A DNA stretch of 64,000 nucleotides from Chryseobacterium sp. 3008163 (GCF_003669035.1 NZ_CP033070.1:1240001-1304000), one strand, 5' to 3'. Counted from the first letter of the stretch, positions 43,403 through 54,037 are shown. Made by a program: numbers and translations. Notes: a model not told the origin generated them from the letters alone.

Positions 43403-46213
43403 ATGCAAAAATTTTTATTCATCCTTTTAGGATTGATTAGCCATAATTTATTTTCACAAAATTATTCACAATATGTGAATCCCTTCATCGGAACGGGTGG
43501 TCATGGTCATACTTTTCCCGGTGCTATCGTGCCTTTTGGGATGGTTCAGCTTTCACCCGACACCAGAATCGACGGAAGTTGGGACGGTTGTAGTGGTTAT
43601 CACTACTCCGATTCGGTGATCTACGGATTTTCTCATACGCACCTCAACGGAACGGGAGTTTCGGATTATGGAGATATTATGCTGATGCCTACGATGGGAA
43701 ATCCAGGTTTGACACCAAAAGAATATTCATCAAAATTTTCTCATAAAAACGAGAAAGCGACTGCCGGATTTTATTCGGTTAAATTGGACAAACACAACAT
43801 CGACGTTCGTTTAACCACGACAAAAAGAGTTGGTTATCATGAATATACATTCAACAAAGCCGGAAATGCTAATATTATTTTAGATCTCAATCACCGTGAT
43901 AAATTGCTCGAAGGTGAAGTGAAAATCATTGATGAAAAAACCATTGAAGTTTTCCGTAGAAGTGAAGCCTGGGCAACCAATCAACAAATTTACGCAAGAA
44001 TTGAGTTTTCTAAACCAATGCCTTGGAGTATGAGTTCGAAAGGAACAGAAAATCCACAAATAGGTTTTATAACTGAAAAATTGACTGAACTAAAGATGGC
44101 ATTTTCGACAAAGGTTAAAAAAGGTGAAAAAATTCTTGTTAAAGTTTCAATTTCTCCCACAGGCTACGAAGGTGCAGGAAAAAATATGCTGGCTGAAGGA
44201 AAATCGAATGATTTCAATGAAATTCAGAATCAGGCGGTAGCAGATTGGAATAAAGAACTTTCAAAAATTGAAGTTAAGTCTGCCGATAAAGACAAAATGG
44301 CCGTTTTCTACACCGCAATGTATCACGTTTTCACGCAACCGAACATCAATATGGATGTTGACGGAAAATATCGTGGCAGAGATAATAAATTTTACATGGC
44401 GAAAGATTTCGGATACTACTCTGTTTTCTCGCTTTGGGATACCTTCAGAGGGGCGCATCCTTTAATGACTTTAATTGACAGAAAAAGAACGGCAGATTTC
44501 GTCAATACTTTCATTAAACAACGTGAACAAGGCGGAAGAATTCCGGTTTGGGAATTAGCTTCGAATGAAACTGAGTGTATGATTGGATATCACGGTGTTT
44601 CTGTAATTGCAGATGCGATGGCAAAAGGAATTACAGGTTTTGATTATGAAAAAGCGTTTGAAGCTTCAAAAAATTCAGCGATGCAGGATATTTTTGGTTT
44701 AAATGCTTACAAGCAGAACAACTATATCAGTATTGATGATGAGCACGAAAGTGTTTCTAAAACTTTGGAATACGCCTACGACGACTGGTGCATCGCTCAA
44801 ATGGCGAAAATTTTAAACAAAAAAGACGATTACGAATACTTCATGAAACGTTCTCAAAACTGGAAAAACCTTTACAATCCAAACAACGGTTTTATGCAGG
44901 CAAGAAAGAACGGAAACTGGTACGAACCGTTTGATCCGAGAGAAGTGAATAACAATTACACAGAAGGAAATTCGTGGCATTATTCTTACTTCGTTCCGCA
45001 GGATATTCCGGGATTGATTCAGGCACATGGCGGAAAGGAAAAATTTGAACAATTTATTGATGCTATTTTCGCAGCTCCCGATAAAACGACAGGAAGAGAA
45101 CAGGTGGACATCACTGGATTGATGGGACAATACGCTCAAGGAAATGAGCCGAGCCATCACATCGCTTACCTTTATAATTTCGTTGATAAACCACAGAAAA
45201 CGGAAGAAAAAATCAAATATATTCTTGACAATTTTTATAAAAATGCTCCGGATGGTTTGATTGGAAATGAAGATTGCGGACAGATGAGCGCATGGTTTAT
45301 TTTAAGCTCAATGGGAATTTATTCAGTTACTCCAGGGAAATCTGAATGGGAAACCGTAACGCCTTATTTTGATGAAATTAAACTTCATTTGGAAGATGGA
45401 ACGACAAGAGTTATTACGAAAAGCACTCCAAAAAGTGAACTTAAACATTTAGGTTTTGAAAATATAAAAGCTGTTAAAGATTTAAAATATACAGAACAAA
45501 CCGCTTCTCCGGTCATTGCTGCTGACAGATTGTTTGATTTTACGACTCAGGTGAAAATCACACCTTTGAACGAAAAAGATAAAGTCTATTACATGACAAT
45601 GGATGAAAATGATGCTAACGTTAGAAAAACTTTTAAAGTCTATAAAGAACCTTTCACGATCAGTAAAACGACACAGGTTTCAACGTACGCCGAAAGAAAT
45701 GGCGAGAAAAGCGGAATCACAACTGCCAATTTCAACAGAAGACCAAATCATTGGGATATTACCATTAATGCTAACGTTAATCCGCAATATACAGCAGGTG
45801 GAAAATTTGCCTTAATTGACGGAATCAACGGTGACGTAAACTGGAGAAAAGGAGAATGGCAAGGTTATCAGGGACAAACGGTTGAAGCAATTATTGATTT
45901 TAAATCACCTCAACAAATCAAGTATATTTCATCCACCTATTTGCAAGACAGCAGAGCATGGATTTTGATGCCGAAAAAAGTGGAATACTACGCTTCGATG
46001 GATGGAAAAACATTTATTCTTCTGAAAACTTTGGAAAATAACATTGATGCGAAGGATGAAACAGTTCAGGTGAAAGATTTCTCAACTGAAGTTCTTCCGA
46101 CCGAAGCTCGTTACCTAAAAGTGAAAGCGTATCACTTCGGAAAACTTCCGGAATGGCATCAAGGTGCAGGTGGTGATGCATATATTTTCGTGGATGAGAT
46201 TGCCGTGAAATAA
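43403..46213 (+). CDS. GH92 family alpha-1,2-mannosidase with carbohydrate-binding tail
   Basis: A 936-residue exported glycoside hydrolase. Signal peptide ending LFSQ; N-terminal YVNPFIGTGGHGHTFPGAIV and FSHTHLNGTGVSDYGD; catalytic domain with SIDDEHESVSKTLEYAYDDW (general acid Glu) and GNEDCGQMSAWFILSSMGIY (base Asp). The C-terminal about 150 residues (WRKGEWQGYQGQTVEAIIDF) resemble a discoidin-like sugar-binding domain. It trims alpha-mannosides, a typical Bacteroidetes N-glycan activity. It is not in a SusCD locus here. Confidence 0.93.
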   Translation: MQKFLFILLGLISHNLFSQNYSQYVNPFIGTGGHGHTFPGAIVPFGMVQLSPDTRIDGSWDGCSGYHYSDSVIYGFSHTHLNGTGVSDYGDIMLMPTMGNPGLTPKEYSSKFSHKNEKATAGFYSVKLDKHNIDVRLTTTKRVGYHEYTFNKAGNANIILDLNHRDKLLEGEVKIIDEKTIEVFRRSEAWATNQQIYARIEFSKPMPWSMSSKGTENPQIGFITEKLTELKMAFSTKVKKGEKILVKVSISPTGYEGAGKNMLAEGKSNDFNEIQNQAVADWNKELSKIEVKSADKDKMAVFYTAMYHVFTQPNINMDVDGKYRGRDNKFYMAKDFGYYSVFSLWDTFRGAHPLMTLIDRKRTADFVNTFIKQREQGGRIPVWELASNETECMIGYHGVSVIADAMAKGITGFDYEKAFEASKNSAMQDIFGLNAYKQNNYISIDDEHESVSKTLEYAYDDWCIAQMAKILNKKDDYEYFMKRSQNWKNLYNPNNGFMQARKNGNWYEPFDPREVNNNYTEGNSWHYSYFVPQDIPGLIQAHGGKEKFEQFIDAIFAAPDKTTGREQVDITGLMGQYAQGNEPSHHIAYLYNFVDKPQKTEEKIKYILDNFYKNAPDGLIGNEDCGQMSAWFILSSMGIYSVTPGKSEWETVTPYFDEIKLHLEDGTTRVITKSTPKSELKHLGFENIKAVKDLKYTEQTASPVIAADRLFDFTTQVKITPLNEKDKVYYMTMDENDANVRKTFKVYKEPFTISKTTQVSTYAERNGEKSGITTANFNRRPNHWDITINANVNPQYTAGGKFALIDGINGDVNWRKGEWQGYQGQTVEAIIDFKSPQQIKYISSTYLQDSRAWILMPKKVEYYASMDGKTFILLKTLENNIDAKDETVQVKDFSTEVLPTEARYLKVKAYHFGKLPEWHQGAGGDAYIFVDEIAVK

Positions 46214-46228
46214 GAATAATTGTACATA

Positions 46229-46270
46229 AAACAAAAACGCATCGTAAATTATGATGCGTTTTTTTGTTTT
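46229..46270. terminator. Bidirectional terminator
   Basis: ACGCATC / GATGCGT stem flanked by A-run and T-run between convergent GH92 and nadR. Confidence 0.8.
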
Positions 46271-46282
46271 TTAATGATGAGT

Positions 46283-47290
46283 TTAGATTTTAGAACCATA
46301 ATAGTTTGAATATTTTTCAAACTTAGAAAGAACACTTTCAACTTTATGAATTCTTTCTTCCAAATTACCAGAAAGTAAAATATAAGGTATATTTCTTTCT
46401 CTGAGATCTGCAATAATCTGTTTTTGAAAAACTTCTCTTTTTTGATTTCCACTTCTGTCCCAAGTATCATCATACGGAATGTCAATATCACAAAGGAAGA
46501 AGAGATCATACCTTTTGTAATTTAAATCTGCCATTTTCGTTAAAAAATCAGGAGCTTTTCCATGATAATCAAGTGCAAACATATAAGTCGTAATTGCATT
46601 GGTATCAACAAAAAAATATTTATTTGCATTCAAAATTTTTTTGTTTTCAATCTCAATATGCCCTTTTGCAATTTCGTTAAAAGCTTCAAAACCGATTCTT
46701 CTCTCAACCTGATGCTTTGTCCAATATTCACGTCCATATTCCGGAGCAAAAGTTGTATTAAATTTCTTTGCTAAGGCTTCTACAATAGTAGATTTCCCAG
46801 AAGACATAGCTCCAACAAAAACAATTTTCGTAATCAAATCTCTGTATACAATATCACATACATATTCTTTCGTCATAAAAGAATTTTGCCTGATTTTGGT
46901 CGCAGAAATCGGAACAATATTTCTTGCTTCATCAATTCTTCTGTCAATTGCGTTTAAAGCTTTACTCACATGATCACCATAAAATTCGCTTGAATAAAAA
47001 TGTGTAATTTTCTTTCCATTAAGCATCTTTAAAATATATTCTTCCTGAATGATTTCAAACCATCTTTCGTTGGAGTAACCGTCTGGACCATCCCAACATT
47101 CAATCACTTTAACTGTTGGGTAAAGATTCCTGATCCAATTTGCACGAATATGCAGAGGAATTTTGGTAACATCTGTTTCATAAATCAAAACAACCAACTC
47201 ATCAACGTCGCTCAAAGCCGTATCAAAAACAAATTGATGACCTTTATGAAAAGGGGCAAACTTCCCTAATGTAAGACCTGTTTTTTTCAT
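46283..47290 (-). CDS. nadR: NadR-like NMN adenylyltransferase / ribosylnicotinamide kinase
   Basis: 335 residues with two enzymatic domains: adenylyltransferase with GKFAPFHKGHQFVFD (HxGH) and ISATKIRQN, then kinase with P-loop VFVGAMSSGKSTIVEAL and FFVDTNAITTYMF. There is no N-terminal helix-turn-helix, so it is an enzyme only, unlike enterobacterial NadR. It turns imported nicotinamide riboside into NAD. The ATG overlaps the pnuC stop (ATGA), so it is coupled to the transporter. Confidence 0.93.
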   Translation of the reverse strand: MKKTGLTLGKFAPFHKGHQFVFDTALSDVDELVVLIYETDVTKIPLHIRANWIRNLYPTVKVIECWDGPDGYSNERWFEIIQEEYILKMLNGKKITHFYSSEFYGDHVSKALNAIDRRIDEARNIVPISATKIRQNSFMTKEYVCDIVYRDLITKIVFVGAMSSGKSTIVEALAKKFNTTFAPEYGREYWTKHQVERRIGFEAFNEIAKGHIEIENKKILNANKYFFVDTNAITTYMFALDYHGKAPDFLTKMADLNYKRYDLFFLCDIDIPYDDTWDRSGNQKREVFQKQIIADLRERNIPYILLSGNLEERIHKVESVLSKFEKYSNYYGSKI

Positions 47291-47964
47291 TTTTCTATTG
47301 CTTTACTCCCTCTACTCCAATTATAATATCCATAGGTGGCATTAATTAAAAAAGCCGACCACATTACAATCATCATAATTCCGCTTTCACTACCATCTAA
47401 CGTTCTGATAATCCAAATAATAATCGTGGTAATATTTAAAATAATATATAATAGCCATTGTTCTTTGTAGCGAAGAATCATAAGAATCGTTGCTACAATT
47501 GAAATAATCGTAGACATTCCATCTAAATAGGGACTATTTTGAGTATGAATTTTTGATAAAAAATATCCTAAGAAGGCACATCCCAAAAATGTTGTCAAAA
47601 ACACGAATAAAATAGATTTTAGATTGAGTGTTTTCATTTCCACTATATCATCTTTTATATGGTTTTTCCACATAAAATATCCTACAATATTCATGGGAAG
47701 AAAAAATAATATATACAGCCCCAATTCGCCAAACAAGCCATTATTATAAGCTACATAGGCATATGTAACTGTGTTTACTGTTCCAATAACATAATTCCAA
47801 ATACTTCCTTTGGCGGCAAGAACCACACATAAAATCCCAGAAATAAACACCAAAAAATTCAGCTAATTATCTTCACTTATTATTGCAATGATAATCCCCA
47901 GTACCGAAAATGAAAAAAGCCAGATAATCTCAAATGGCTTCCACGATTTAAAAATATTTTTCAT
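47287..47964 (-). pseudogene. pnuC: PnuC nicotinamide riboside transporter with in-frame TAG
   Basis: A multi-helix membrane protein: VFISGILCVVLAAKGSIWNY, GLFGELGLYILFFLPMNIVGYF and the C-terminal aromatic motif AFLINATYGYYNWS match PnuC. The full frame from ATG at 47964 (MKNIFKSWKPFEIIWLFSFS) is 225 residues but has TAG at codon 34 (47863-47865) where TGG (Trp) would fit. This is a substitution, not an indel. A restart at the TTG at 47853 would lose the first helix. It forms an operon with nadR downstream and a PhyH gene upstream. Confidence 0.83.
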
Positions 47965-47973
47965 TGGTTTTCC

Positions 47974-48690
47974 TTAATTCATTCTCTCCGACCACTGCAA
48001 CTCATCCGGCAATTCTCTATCCGAAAACTCAATATGAATGACTCTTCTCTTCTTTCCATTTGTAGTACGGTTTGAACCGTGAAGAAGCAAAGGTTTCATA
48101 ATCATTACTCCGCCCTTTTCTACATTGCAGATATTTTCTGTTTCAACATCCCAATTGATGGTTTCGGGTCTGTAGATTCCTTTTGCATGAGATTTTGGAA
48201 CGACTTTTAAGGCTCCGTTATTTTCATCTGTATCATCAAGATGAATTCTTATCGTGAAAATATTTTCCAAAATGTCCAAAGGTGGCTGTACCGCAAACTG
48301 ATTCTGTTTCGTTGTCCACGGCCCGAAATTCTCCAGCTCAACTTTTTTATCTACAGAAATAGTTAAATCCTGATGATACGCAACGTACCAGTTTGATTTT
48401 TCAGGTTTATCAAAGTAAATACTTTTAACTACAAAATAATTTTCGCCAAAAATTTCTCTGATGATTGTTTTAAAATTTTCATTAAAAATCAAATCTTTCA
48501 CTTCAGGAATCTCCTTTAAAAATTGACGTATCGCAAAAAGGTCTTCTGATTTCCTGAAGGTTTCTTTTGAAGTGTCAATATTTTGAATGACTTCACTTAT
48601 TTTTTCAATTTCTTCCGTAGAAAAAATATTGCTGATAACGGAAAAACCTTTATCAGCAATTGTATTTTTATGTTGTTGTAAATTCAACAT
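47974..48690 (-). CDS. Phytanoyl-CoA dioxygenase (PhyH) family protein
   Basis: A 238-residue Fe(II)/2-oxoglutarate dioxygenase: iron ligands His and Asp in AYHQDLTISV and distal His in LLLHGSNRTTNGKKRR, with the Arg for 2-oxoglutarate nearby. RIHLDDTDENNGALKVVPKS is a family motif. The substrate is unknown. It ends 9 bp before pnuC, so it is first in a PhyH-pnuC-nadR operon, which hints at a link to pyridine nucleotide salvage, though this may be chance. Confidence 0.87.
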   Translation of the reverse strand: MLNLQQHKNTIADKGFSVISNIFSTEEIEKISEVIQNIDTSKETFRKSEDLFAIRQFLKEIPEVKDLIFNENFKTIIREIFGENYFVVKSIYFDKPEKSNWYVAYHQDLTISVDKKVELENFGPWTTKQNQFAVQPPLDILENIFTIRIHLDDTDENNGALKVVPKSHAKGIYRPETINWDVETENICNVEKGGVMIMKPLLLHGSNRTTNGKKRRVIHIEFSDRELPDELQWSERMN

Positions 48691-48761
48691 TGTAAGTTTA
48701 ATTTTTTTGAGTTAAAGTTCTCGGCTCATATTACTCATTACCAATTGCACATCATTCATAT

Positions 48762-50012
48762 TTATAGATCTCCTCCATGGTTATCAAGCTGCCCTTCCCA
48801 TTTAGAAACCGCAGAAGTTGCCAAAGCATTTCCTAAAACATTCGTCATACTTCTCGCCATATCACAGAAGTGATCGATTGGTAAAATTAAAGCAATTCCC
48901 TCAGGCGGAATTCCGAACATTGAGCATGTTGCCACGATAATAACTAAAGAAGCTCTCGGAACTCCGGCAATCCCTTTTGAAGTTAACATTAAAACCAAAA
49001 GCATGGTGATTTGTTGTCCGATAGACATTTCGATTCCGTAGATCTGAGCAATGAAAATTGATGCAAACGTCATGTACATCATACTTCCATCCAAATTAAA
49101 TGAATATCCTAAAGGTAAAATAAATGATACTACTCTATTGTTACACCCAAATCTTTCTAATTCTTCAACCAATTTAGGAAAAACAGCTTCCGAACTTGTT
49201 GTGGAGAAAGCAATCAATAATGGAGATTTTATTCTTCTTAATAATTCAAAAAGACGTTTGCCTAAAATCAGATATCCAACCAATAAAAGTACAGCCCACA
49301 AAACGGCTATCGCAAAGAAAAAGTCTCTGAGATAAATTGCGTAGACTTTAAAAATTTCAAAACCATTGGTCGCAACAACTGCTGCAATTGCTCCTAAAAC
49401 TCCAAGCGGCGCAAACCACATGATATAACCTACCATTTTCAGGATTGCATGAGCAATGACATCAAATAATTTGATGACAGGTTGAGCATATTCGTCACCC
49501 AAATTAGCTAAAGCAACTCCGAACATAATAGAAAAAACTACAATCTGTAGAACTTCATTGGTTGCAAAAGCTTCAAAAATACTTTTAGGGATAACATGTT
49601 TCACAAAATCTTCCATTGAGAAACCTTTGCTCGATTTTAAAAGTTCGTCAGCAGACGCTGCATCCTGAATAGGAAGTTTCGTTACGTGGCCTGGTTCAAG
49701 CCAATTCACCAAAATCAAACCTATAAATAGTGAAACGAGAGAAGCTGAAATGAACCAAAGCATTGCTTTTGACCCTACTCTTCCGATCATTTTGATGTCA
49801 CTCATTTTGGCAATTCCCACCACCAAAGTTGTAAAAACCAATGGCGCAATGATCATCTGTACCAATCTGATAAAAATGGTTCCCAAAAGTTTGATGTTTT
49901 GAGAAAATGGTTTCGCACTTTCAGGATACTGAATATGTACAAATCCACCAATTGCAACACCCACTACCAATGCAATGATAATTGCTATAAATAATTTATT
50001 CTGTCCTTTCAT
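48762..50012 (-). CDS. Dicarboxylate/amino acid:cation symporter (DAACS family)
   Basis: A 416-residue inner-membrane transporter of the GltP/DctA type with about eight helices. Hairpin motif STTSSEAVFPKLVEELERFG, LDGSMMYMTFASIFIAQIYG (cation and substrate site) and SKGIAGVPRASLVII are diagnostic. It takes up glutamate, aspartate or C4-dicarboxylates with Na+ or H+. It stands alone. Confidence 0.93.
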   Translation of the reverse strand: MKGQNKLFIAIIIALVVGVAIGGFVHIQYPESAKPFSQNIKLLGTIFIRLVQMIIAPLVFTTLVVGIAKMSDIKMIGRVGSKAMLWFISASLVSLFIGLILVNWLEPGHVTKLPIQDAASADELLKSSKGFSMEDFVKHVIPKSIFEAFATNEVLQIVVFSIMFGVALANLGDEYAQPVIKLFDVIAHAILKMVGYIMWFAPLGVLGAIAAVVATNGFEIFKVYAIYLRDFFFAIAVLWAVLLLVGYLILGKRLFELLRRIKSPLLIAFSTTSSEAVFPKLVEELERFGCNNRVVSFILPLGYSFNLDGSMMYMTFASIFIAQIYGIEMSIGQQITMLLVLMLTSKGIAGVPRASLVIIVATCSMFGIPPEGIALILPIDHFCDMARSMTNVLGNALATSAVSKWEGQLDNHGGDL

Positions 50013-50183
50013 ATATAGAGTTCAATAGCCACAAATATAATGGTTTTATTGATGAAGCCTAAACTTATGTTAAAATTACTTAAAATTCAATGAGAAAAAA
50101 ATAATATACAGATAATGAAACAATTAAATTAAAACATTGATATATTTATTTATTTTTTAGATAAATGGTATAGATTTTATTAT

Positions 50184-50191
50184 TACATTTG
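50184..50191 (+). promoter_or_regulatory. Probable -7 element (TACATTTG) of the BON lipoprotein gene
   Basis: Matches TAnnTTTG, 31 bp before the ATG; no TTG at the expected -33 spacing. Confidence 0.4.
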
Positions 50192-50222
50192 AGTCTAATT
50201 AAAACATTAAATTAAATCAATT

Positions 50223-50714
50223 ATGAAAAAAACAATCGCAATGTCTGCCTTAGCTTTGGCAGTATCGTTTGGATCTATTTCGTGTAAAAAGAAAGTGTCT
50301 GATGCTGATCTTCAGACCTCAGCTACTACAATTGTTGCTGCTAATCCTACTGCAACAGTAGAAGTAAAAGAAGGTGTTGCTCATTTAGGAGGAACATTCG
50401 CTTCACAAGCTGAAAAAGATGCAGCTATCAAATCTCTAAAAGAAATCAAAGGTGTAAAAGACGTACACGATATGGCAACTATCGCTGAGGTGGCTCCACC
50501 TCCACCGCCGGTAGCAACTACGGCTGCTGTAGATCCTATGGTTCAGCAAAAAGTGAAAGATGCTTTGAAAGATTTCCCATCTGTAAAAGTAGAAGTAGTG
50601 AATGGAGAACTGACTCTTACAGGAACTGCATCTTCTGTACAAGCTAGAAAAATCAAAGAATCTGTAGATGCTTTGAAAGTTGGAAAAGTAAACTTTAACT
50701 ATACTGTAAAATAA
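50223..50714 (+). CDS. BON domain lipoprotein
   Basis: 163 residues: signal and lipobox FGSISCKKK, then two BON-like repeats. The first is TVEVKEGVAHLGGTFASQAE, the second VKVEVVNGELTLTGTASSVQ, joined by a Pro-rich linker (APPPPPVATT). BON domains bind membranes or other envelope parts in OsmY-type stress proteins. It is 6 bp from the next gene, which also has a BON-like domain. Confidence 0.87.
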   Translation: MKKTIAMSALALAVSFGSISCKKKVSDADLQTSATTIVAANPTATVEVKEGVAHLGGTFASQAEKDAAIKSLKEIKGVKDVHDMATIAEVAPPPPPVATTAAVDPMVQQKVKDALKDFPSVKVEVVNGELTLTGTASSVQARKIKESVDALKVGKVNFNYTVK

Positions 50715-50720
50715 TTAGAG

Positions 50721-51140
50721 ATGAGCACATTACAAGATAAATATTCAAGTGTGGTTTCTGCAGCTCAGTCTGCGGGAGTTTCAAATCTTCAGGTTCAGGA
50801 GCAAGACGGTATCCTTTATGTTACAGGAAACGCTTCTAATACTGCAGCAAAAGATGCAGTTTGGAACGCGTTAGGAGCAATTGACTCTACCTATTCTGCT
50901 TCAGATATCAATATCGATGTACAGGTTGCAGGTCTTGCAGCTGGTGCAGCGCTTACGATTGCAACAGAAGACTCTAACCTAAACATCAGACAAGAGCCTT
51001 CTACAGAAGCTGCTATTGTTGGTAAAGCAGCAAAAGGTTCTTCAGTTACTTTAGTAGAACAAACTTCTGACGATTGGTGGAAAGTAAAAACTGCTGACGG
51101 ACAAGAAGGTTACGCATACTCAAGATATTTGAAAGCATAA
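50721..51140 (+). CDS. BON-SH3 domain protein without signal peptide
   Basis: 139 residues. The N-terminal half (LQVQEQDGILYVTGNASNTA) is BON-like. The C-terminal half (LNIRQEPSTEAAIVGKAAKG then GQEGYAYSRYLKA) is a bacterial SH3 domain. No signal peptide is visible, although bacterial SH3 domains usually act outside the cytosol. The layout recalls E. coli Kbp (BON-LysM), a cytosolic potassium-binding protein. It is 6 bp downstream of a BON lipoprotein in one operon. Confidence 0.83.
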   Translation: MSTLQDKYSSVVSAAQSAGVSNLQVQEQDGILYVTGNASNTAAKDAVWNALGAIDSTYSASDINIDVQVAGLAAGAALTIATEDSNLNIRQEPSTEAAIVGKAAKGSSVTLVEQTSDDWWKVKTADGQEGYAYSRYLKA

Positions 51141-51180
51141 GTTTATAAAAACTCACGCTTTTCAGAAATATTTAACATTT

Positions 51181-51208
51181 AACATCTCCATTTGGGGATG
51201 TTTTTTTT
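51181..51208 (+). terminator. Terminator of the BON operon
   Basis: AACATCTCC, ATTT loop, GGGGATGTT followed by eight T. Confidence 0.85.
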
Positions 51209-51235
51209 ATACTTTTGCGCATCAAAAATATTTAG

Positions 51236-54009
51236 ATGAAAAAAATTCTATTGCTGTTGTTTATTGCATTCAGCGCAGTTTTACTCAATGCACAAAAACT
51301 CAGCATCGATGGTAAGGTTTCCAATTTTGAAAAAAACCTGTAGAAAATGCCACCGTCTACCTTCTTAAACAGAAAGATTCATCCATCATCAATTATACCG
51401 CAACCAATCGTGAAGGTAAATTTTCATTAAAATATGACGAACTGAACGAACCAACCGTTCTTAAAATTGACGCAGAAAAACTCATCTCCTACTCCAAGAA
51501 TTTTGAAAGCATCACGAAGTCAATGTCGCTGGGAGATATTGAACTTGAAAAAAATTCGGTATTTAACATTGAGGAAGTCACGCTCACTGCATCGCCTGTT
51601 AAAATTAAAAAAGACACGATAGAATTCAATGCCTCGGCTATAAAAGTAAGACCCGACAGCAAAATTGAGGAACTTTTAAAGCAAATTCCAGGTGTAGAAA
51701 TCAATAATGACGGAAAAATTACCGTTAACGGAAAAGAAGTTGACCAAATTATGATCAACGGAAAACCTTTCTTCGACAAAGACGGAAAAATTGCCCTTCA
51801 GAATCTTCCGGCTGATATTATTAAAAACATACAGTTTACAACCACAAAAACCAAAGAAGAAGAACTCAGCGGAAAAGCAGCAAAATCTAATAATACGACC
51901 ATCAATTTTAATATCGATGAAAAGAAAAATAAAGGATTGCTATCTCGTCTTACATTGGGCTACGGTTCGGATAAAAGATATGAAGGAAGCGGACTTTTAA
52001 GTTATTTTAAAAATGAAACTAAGATCAGCCTACTCGCGTCATCAAACAACATCAACTCTCAGGGGTTCTCTAACGATGAGGTTTTCGACAGTATGGGACA
52101 CGGCAGAAATTCTTGGTTGATGCAGGGAGGAAGCGTCGTAACTTCAGGCGGAAATACCTATTACACCGATGGAAGCAGCGGAAATAACAAAGGAATTCAA
52201 AGATCGACGACGATAGGTTTTAGTTACAGCGATAAATTGTCTAAGAATGCCGAACTAGATAGATTCAGCGTAATGATGGCTGATAGCAATCTTGAGATGA
52301 GATCTAAAGTTTCTCGTACTACATTTCTTCCCGAATATACACTGAAAACCAACTCTGAAAGTAATGGTGAAAACGACAACAGACAATATAGCTTCGATAC
52401 TTCAGCTACCATCAAACTAGATTCACTTACGAGTATCTACTTTTCACCTTCGTTCTCAAAAACAAAAAGTTTTAATTTTAATAATTCGAAATCTAATACT
52501 TTACGAAATGACCTTCTGCTGAACGAAAATGAGTCTTTTACAAGTACAGATTCTGAGAATAATTCATTCAACCCAAATATTTATGTCACCAAAAGATTTA
52601 AGAAAAAAGGTAGATCTGTGTATGCCAATTTAAGCAGTTCGATTTCTGAAGCAAAGAGAGATCAACTGAATAAATCTCAGACGATTTTTTATCAAACGAC
52701 AGATCCTGCCGATATAAGAAATCAGCTTTCTAAGACCAAAAATCAGACGAACAATTATAAATTTGGTACTGGATATACTGAGCCGATTTCTGATTCTGCA
52801 ACTGTTAGTTTAAGTTTAAATTACGAAAACAAGTTAGACAGCAATCTCAGAGATGTAAGCGATTTTGATCAGAATACAGGAAAATATTCTAACTATAATT
52901 CAGATTTGTCGAATATTATGAATCAGAAGATCAACGAAATTTCTCCGGAATTATCTTTTGAATTAAATAAAAGTAAACTTAATATCTGGGCAAATCTCGA
53001 TTTTAAAATCACAGATATGAAGGTAAGTTCGGTTTTTGACGAACAGCAGTATAATCTCCAGAAAAATTTTGCACTTCCTAATTACAGCATGAATGTGCAA
53101 TATCAGTTTTCGCAAAACAAAAGACTTAGTTTTTACAACAGTGCACAGTACACGATACCCTCAGCAAATCAATTGACACCTTACGTAGATTTTGTGAATC
53201 CACTAATTGCTTATCAGGGAAATCCGGATCTTAAAAATTCTTGGAGTAACACTTCTTATTTATACTTTAATAATTTTAATATCGTAAAAAACATCAATTA
53301 TTATATGAGTTTAAATTTCACTTATAAAAATAATGATGTAGTGAATTACTCCTACTTCGACGACTCTGGGAAACAGTTTATCACCTACGCCAATGTGAGC
53401 GGAAACAAAAATCTCTACCTTGGCGGTGGCTTTTCGAAAACTTTTAAATGGAAAGAAAATAAATTGACCTTAAACCCAAGATTCAGCGTGAGCTATAATT
53501 ACAGCCGAGGATTCATCAATGCTGTACAATATACCAGCAATTCTTACAACTTTAATCCCGGATTTAATCTTACGTATGAAATCAAAGATAAAATCACAAT
53601 AAAACCATCATACAGAATTGGTTACAGTTTCTCAGATTATACAAACTATGATATTGGAAGAGTAAAAACCGCCAATCAGGTTGCAAAATTGGAGCTTACC
53701 AACTATATTTTTAAAACAAAACTGGTCTTTGGCAACGATTTTGAATACAACACGACGTCTAACATCGCACCAGGTTTCAAAAGAGATTTTTACTTCTGGA
53801 ACACGAGTTTAGGATATTCTTTTTTCAATAAACAACTCACGGCAAAAGTGAAAGTGTATGATGTTCTGAACCAAAATCAAAGTGTAAGAAGAACGATCAT
53901 GCCAGCTTATTTTGAAGATCAAGAAGACCTTATTTTAAAAAGATATGTCATGTTTTCTCTCTCAATGAAGCTGAATAAGTTTGCAGGAAAAAAGACCAAC
54001 GTAAAATAG
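51236..54009 (+). pseudogene. Outer-membrane beta-barrel (TonB-receptor-like) protein, frameshifted
   Basis: Signal peptide (MKKILLLLFIAFSAVLLNAQ), a carboxypeptidase-regulatory-like domain, a plug (KVRPDSKIEELLKQIPGVEI), then a long barrel. The frame stops at 51341 because the A-run at 51330-51336 is one short: GAA AAA AAA CCT would give EKKPVENATVYLLKQ and a 924-residue protein. The family, outer membrane beta-barrel proteins near TonB receptors in Bacteroidetes, transports or signals with unknown ligands. No TonB box is obvious. Confidence 0.84.
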
Positions 54010-54037
54010 ACCAAACCAACCTTTTATATATTTGAAG

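Noticed and set aside
44813..45160. 115-residue frame antisense to the GH92 gene
   Set aside because: Shadow of a well-supported coding region on the other strand.
46249..46509. 86-residue minus-strand frame at the end of nadR
   Set aside because: Out-of-frame shadow of nadR running into its terminator.
48691..48761. Possible riboswitch before the PhyH-pnuC-nadR operon
   Set aside because: The leader is only about 70 bp and shows no recognisable NAD- or vitamin-binding fold.
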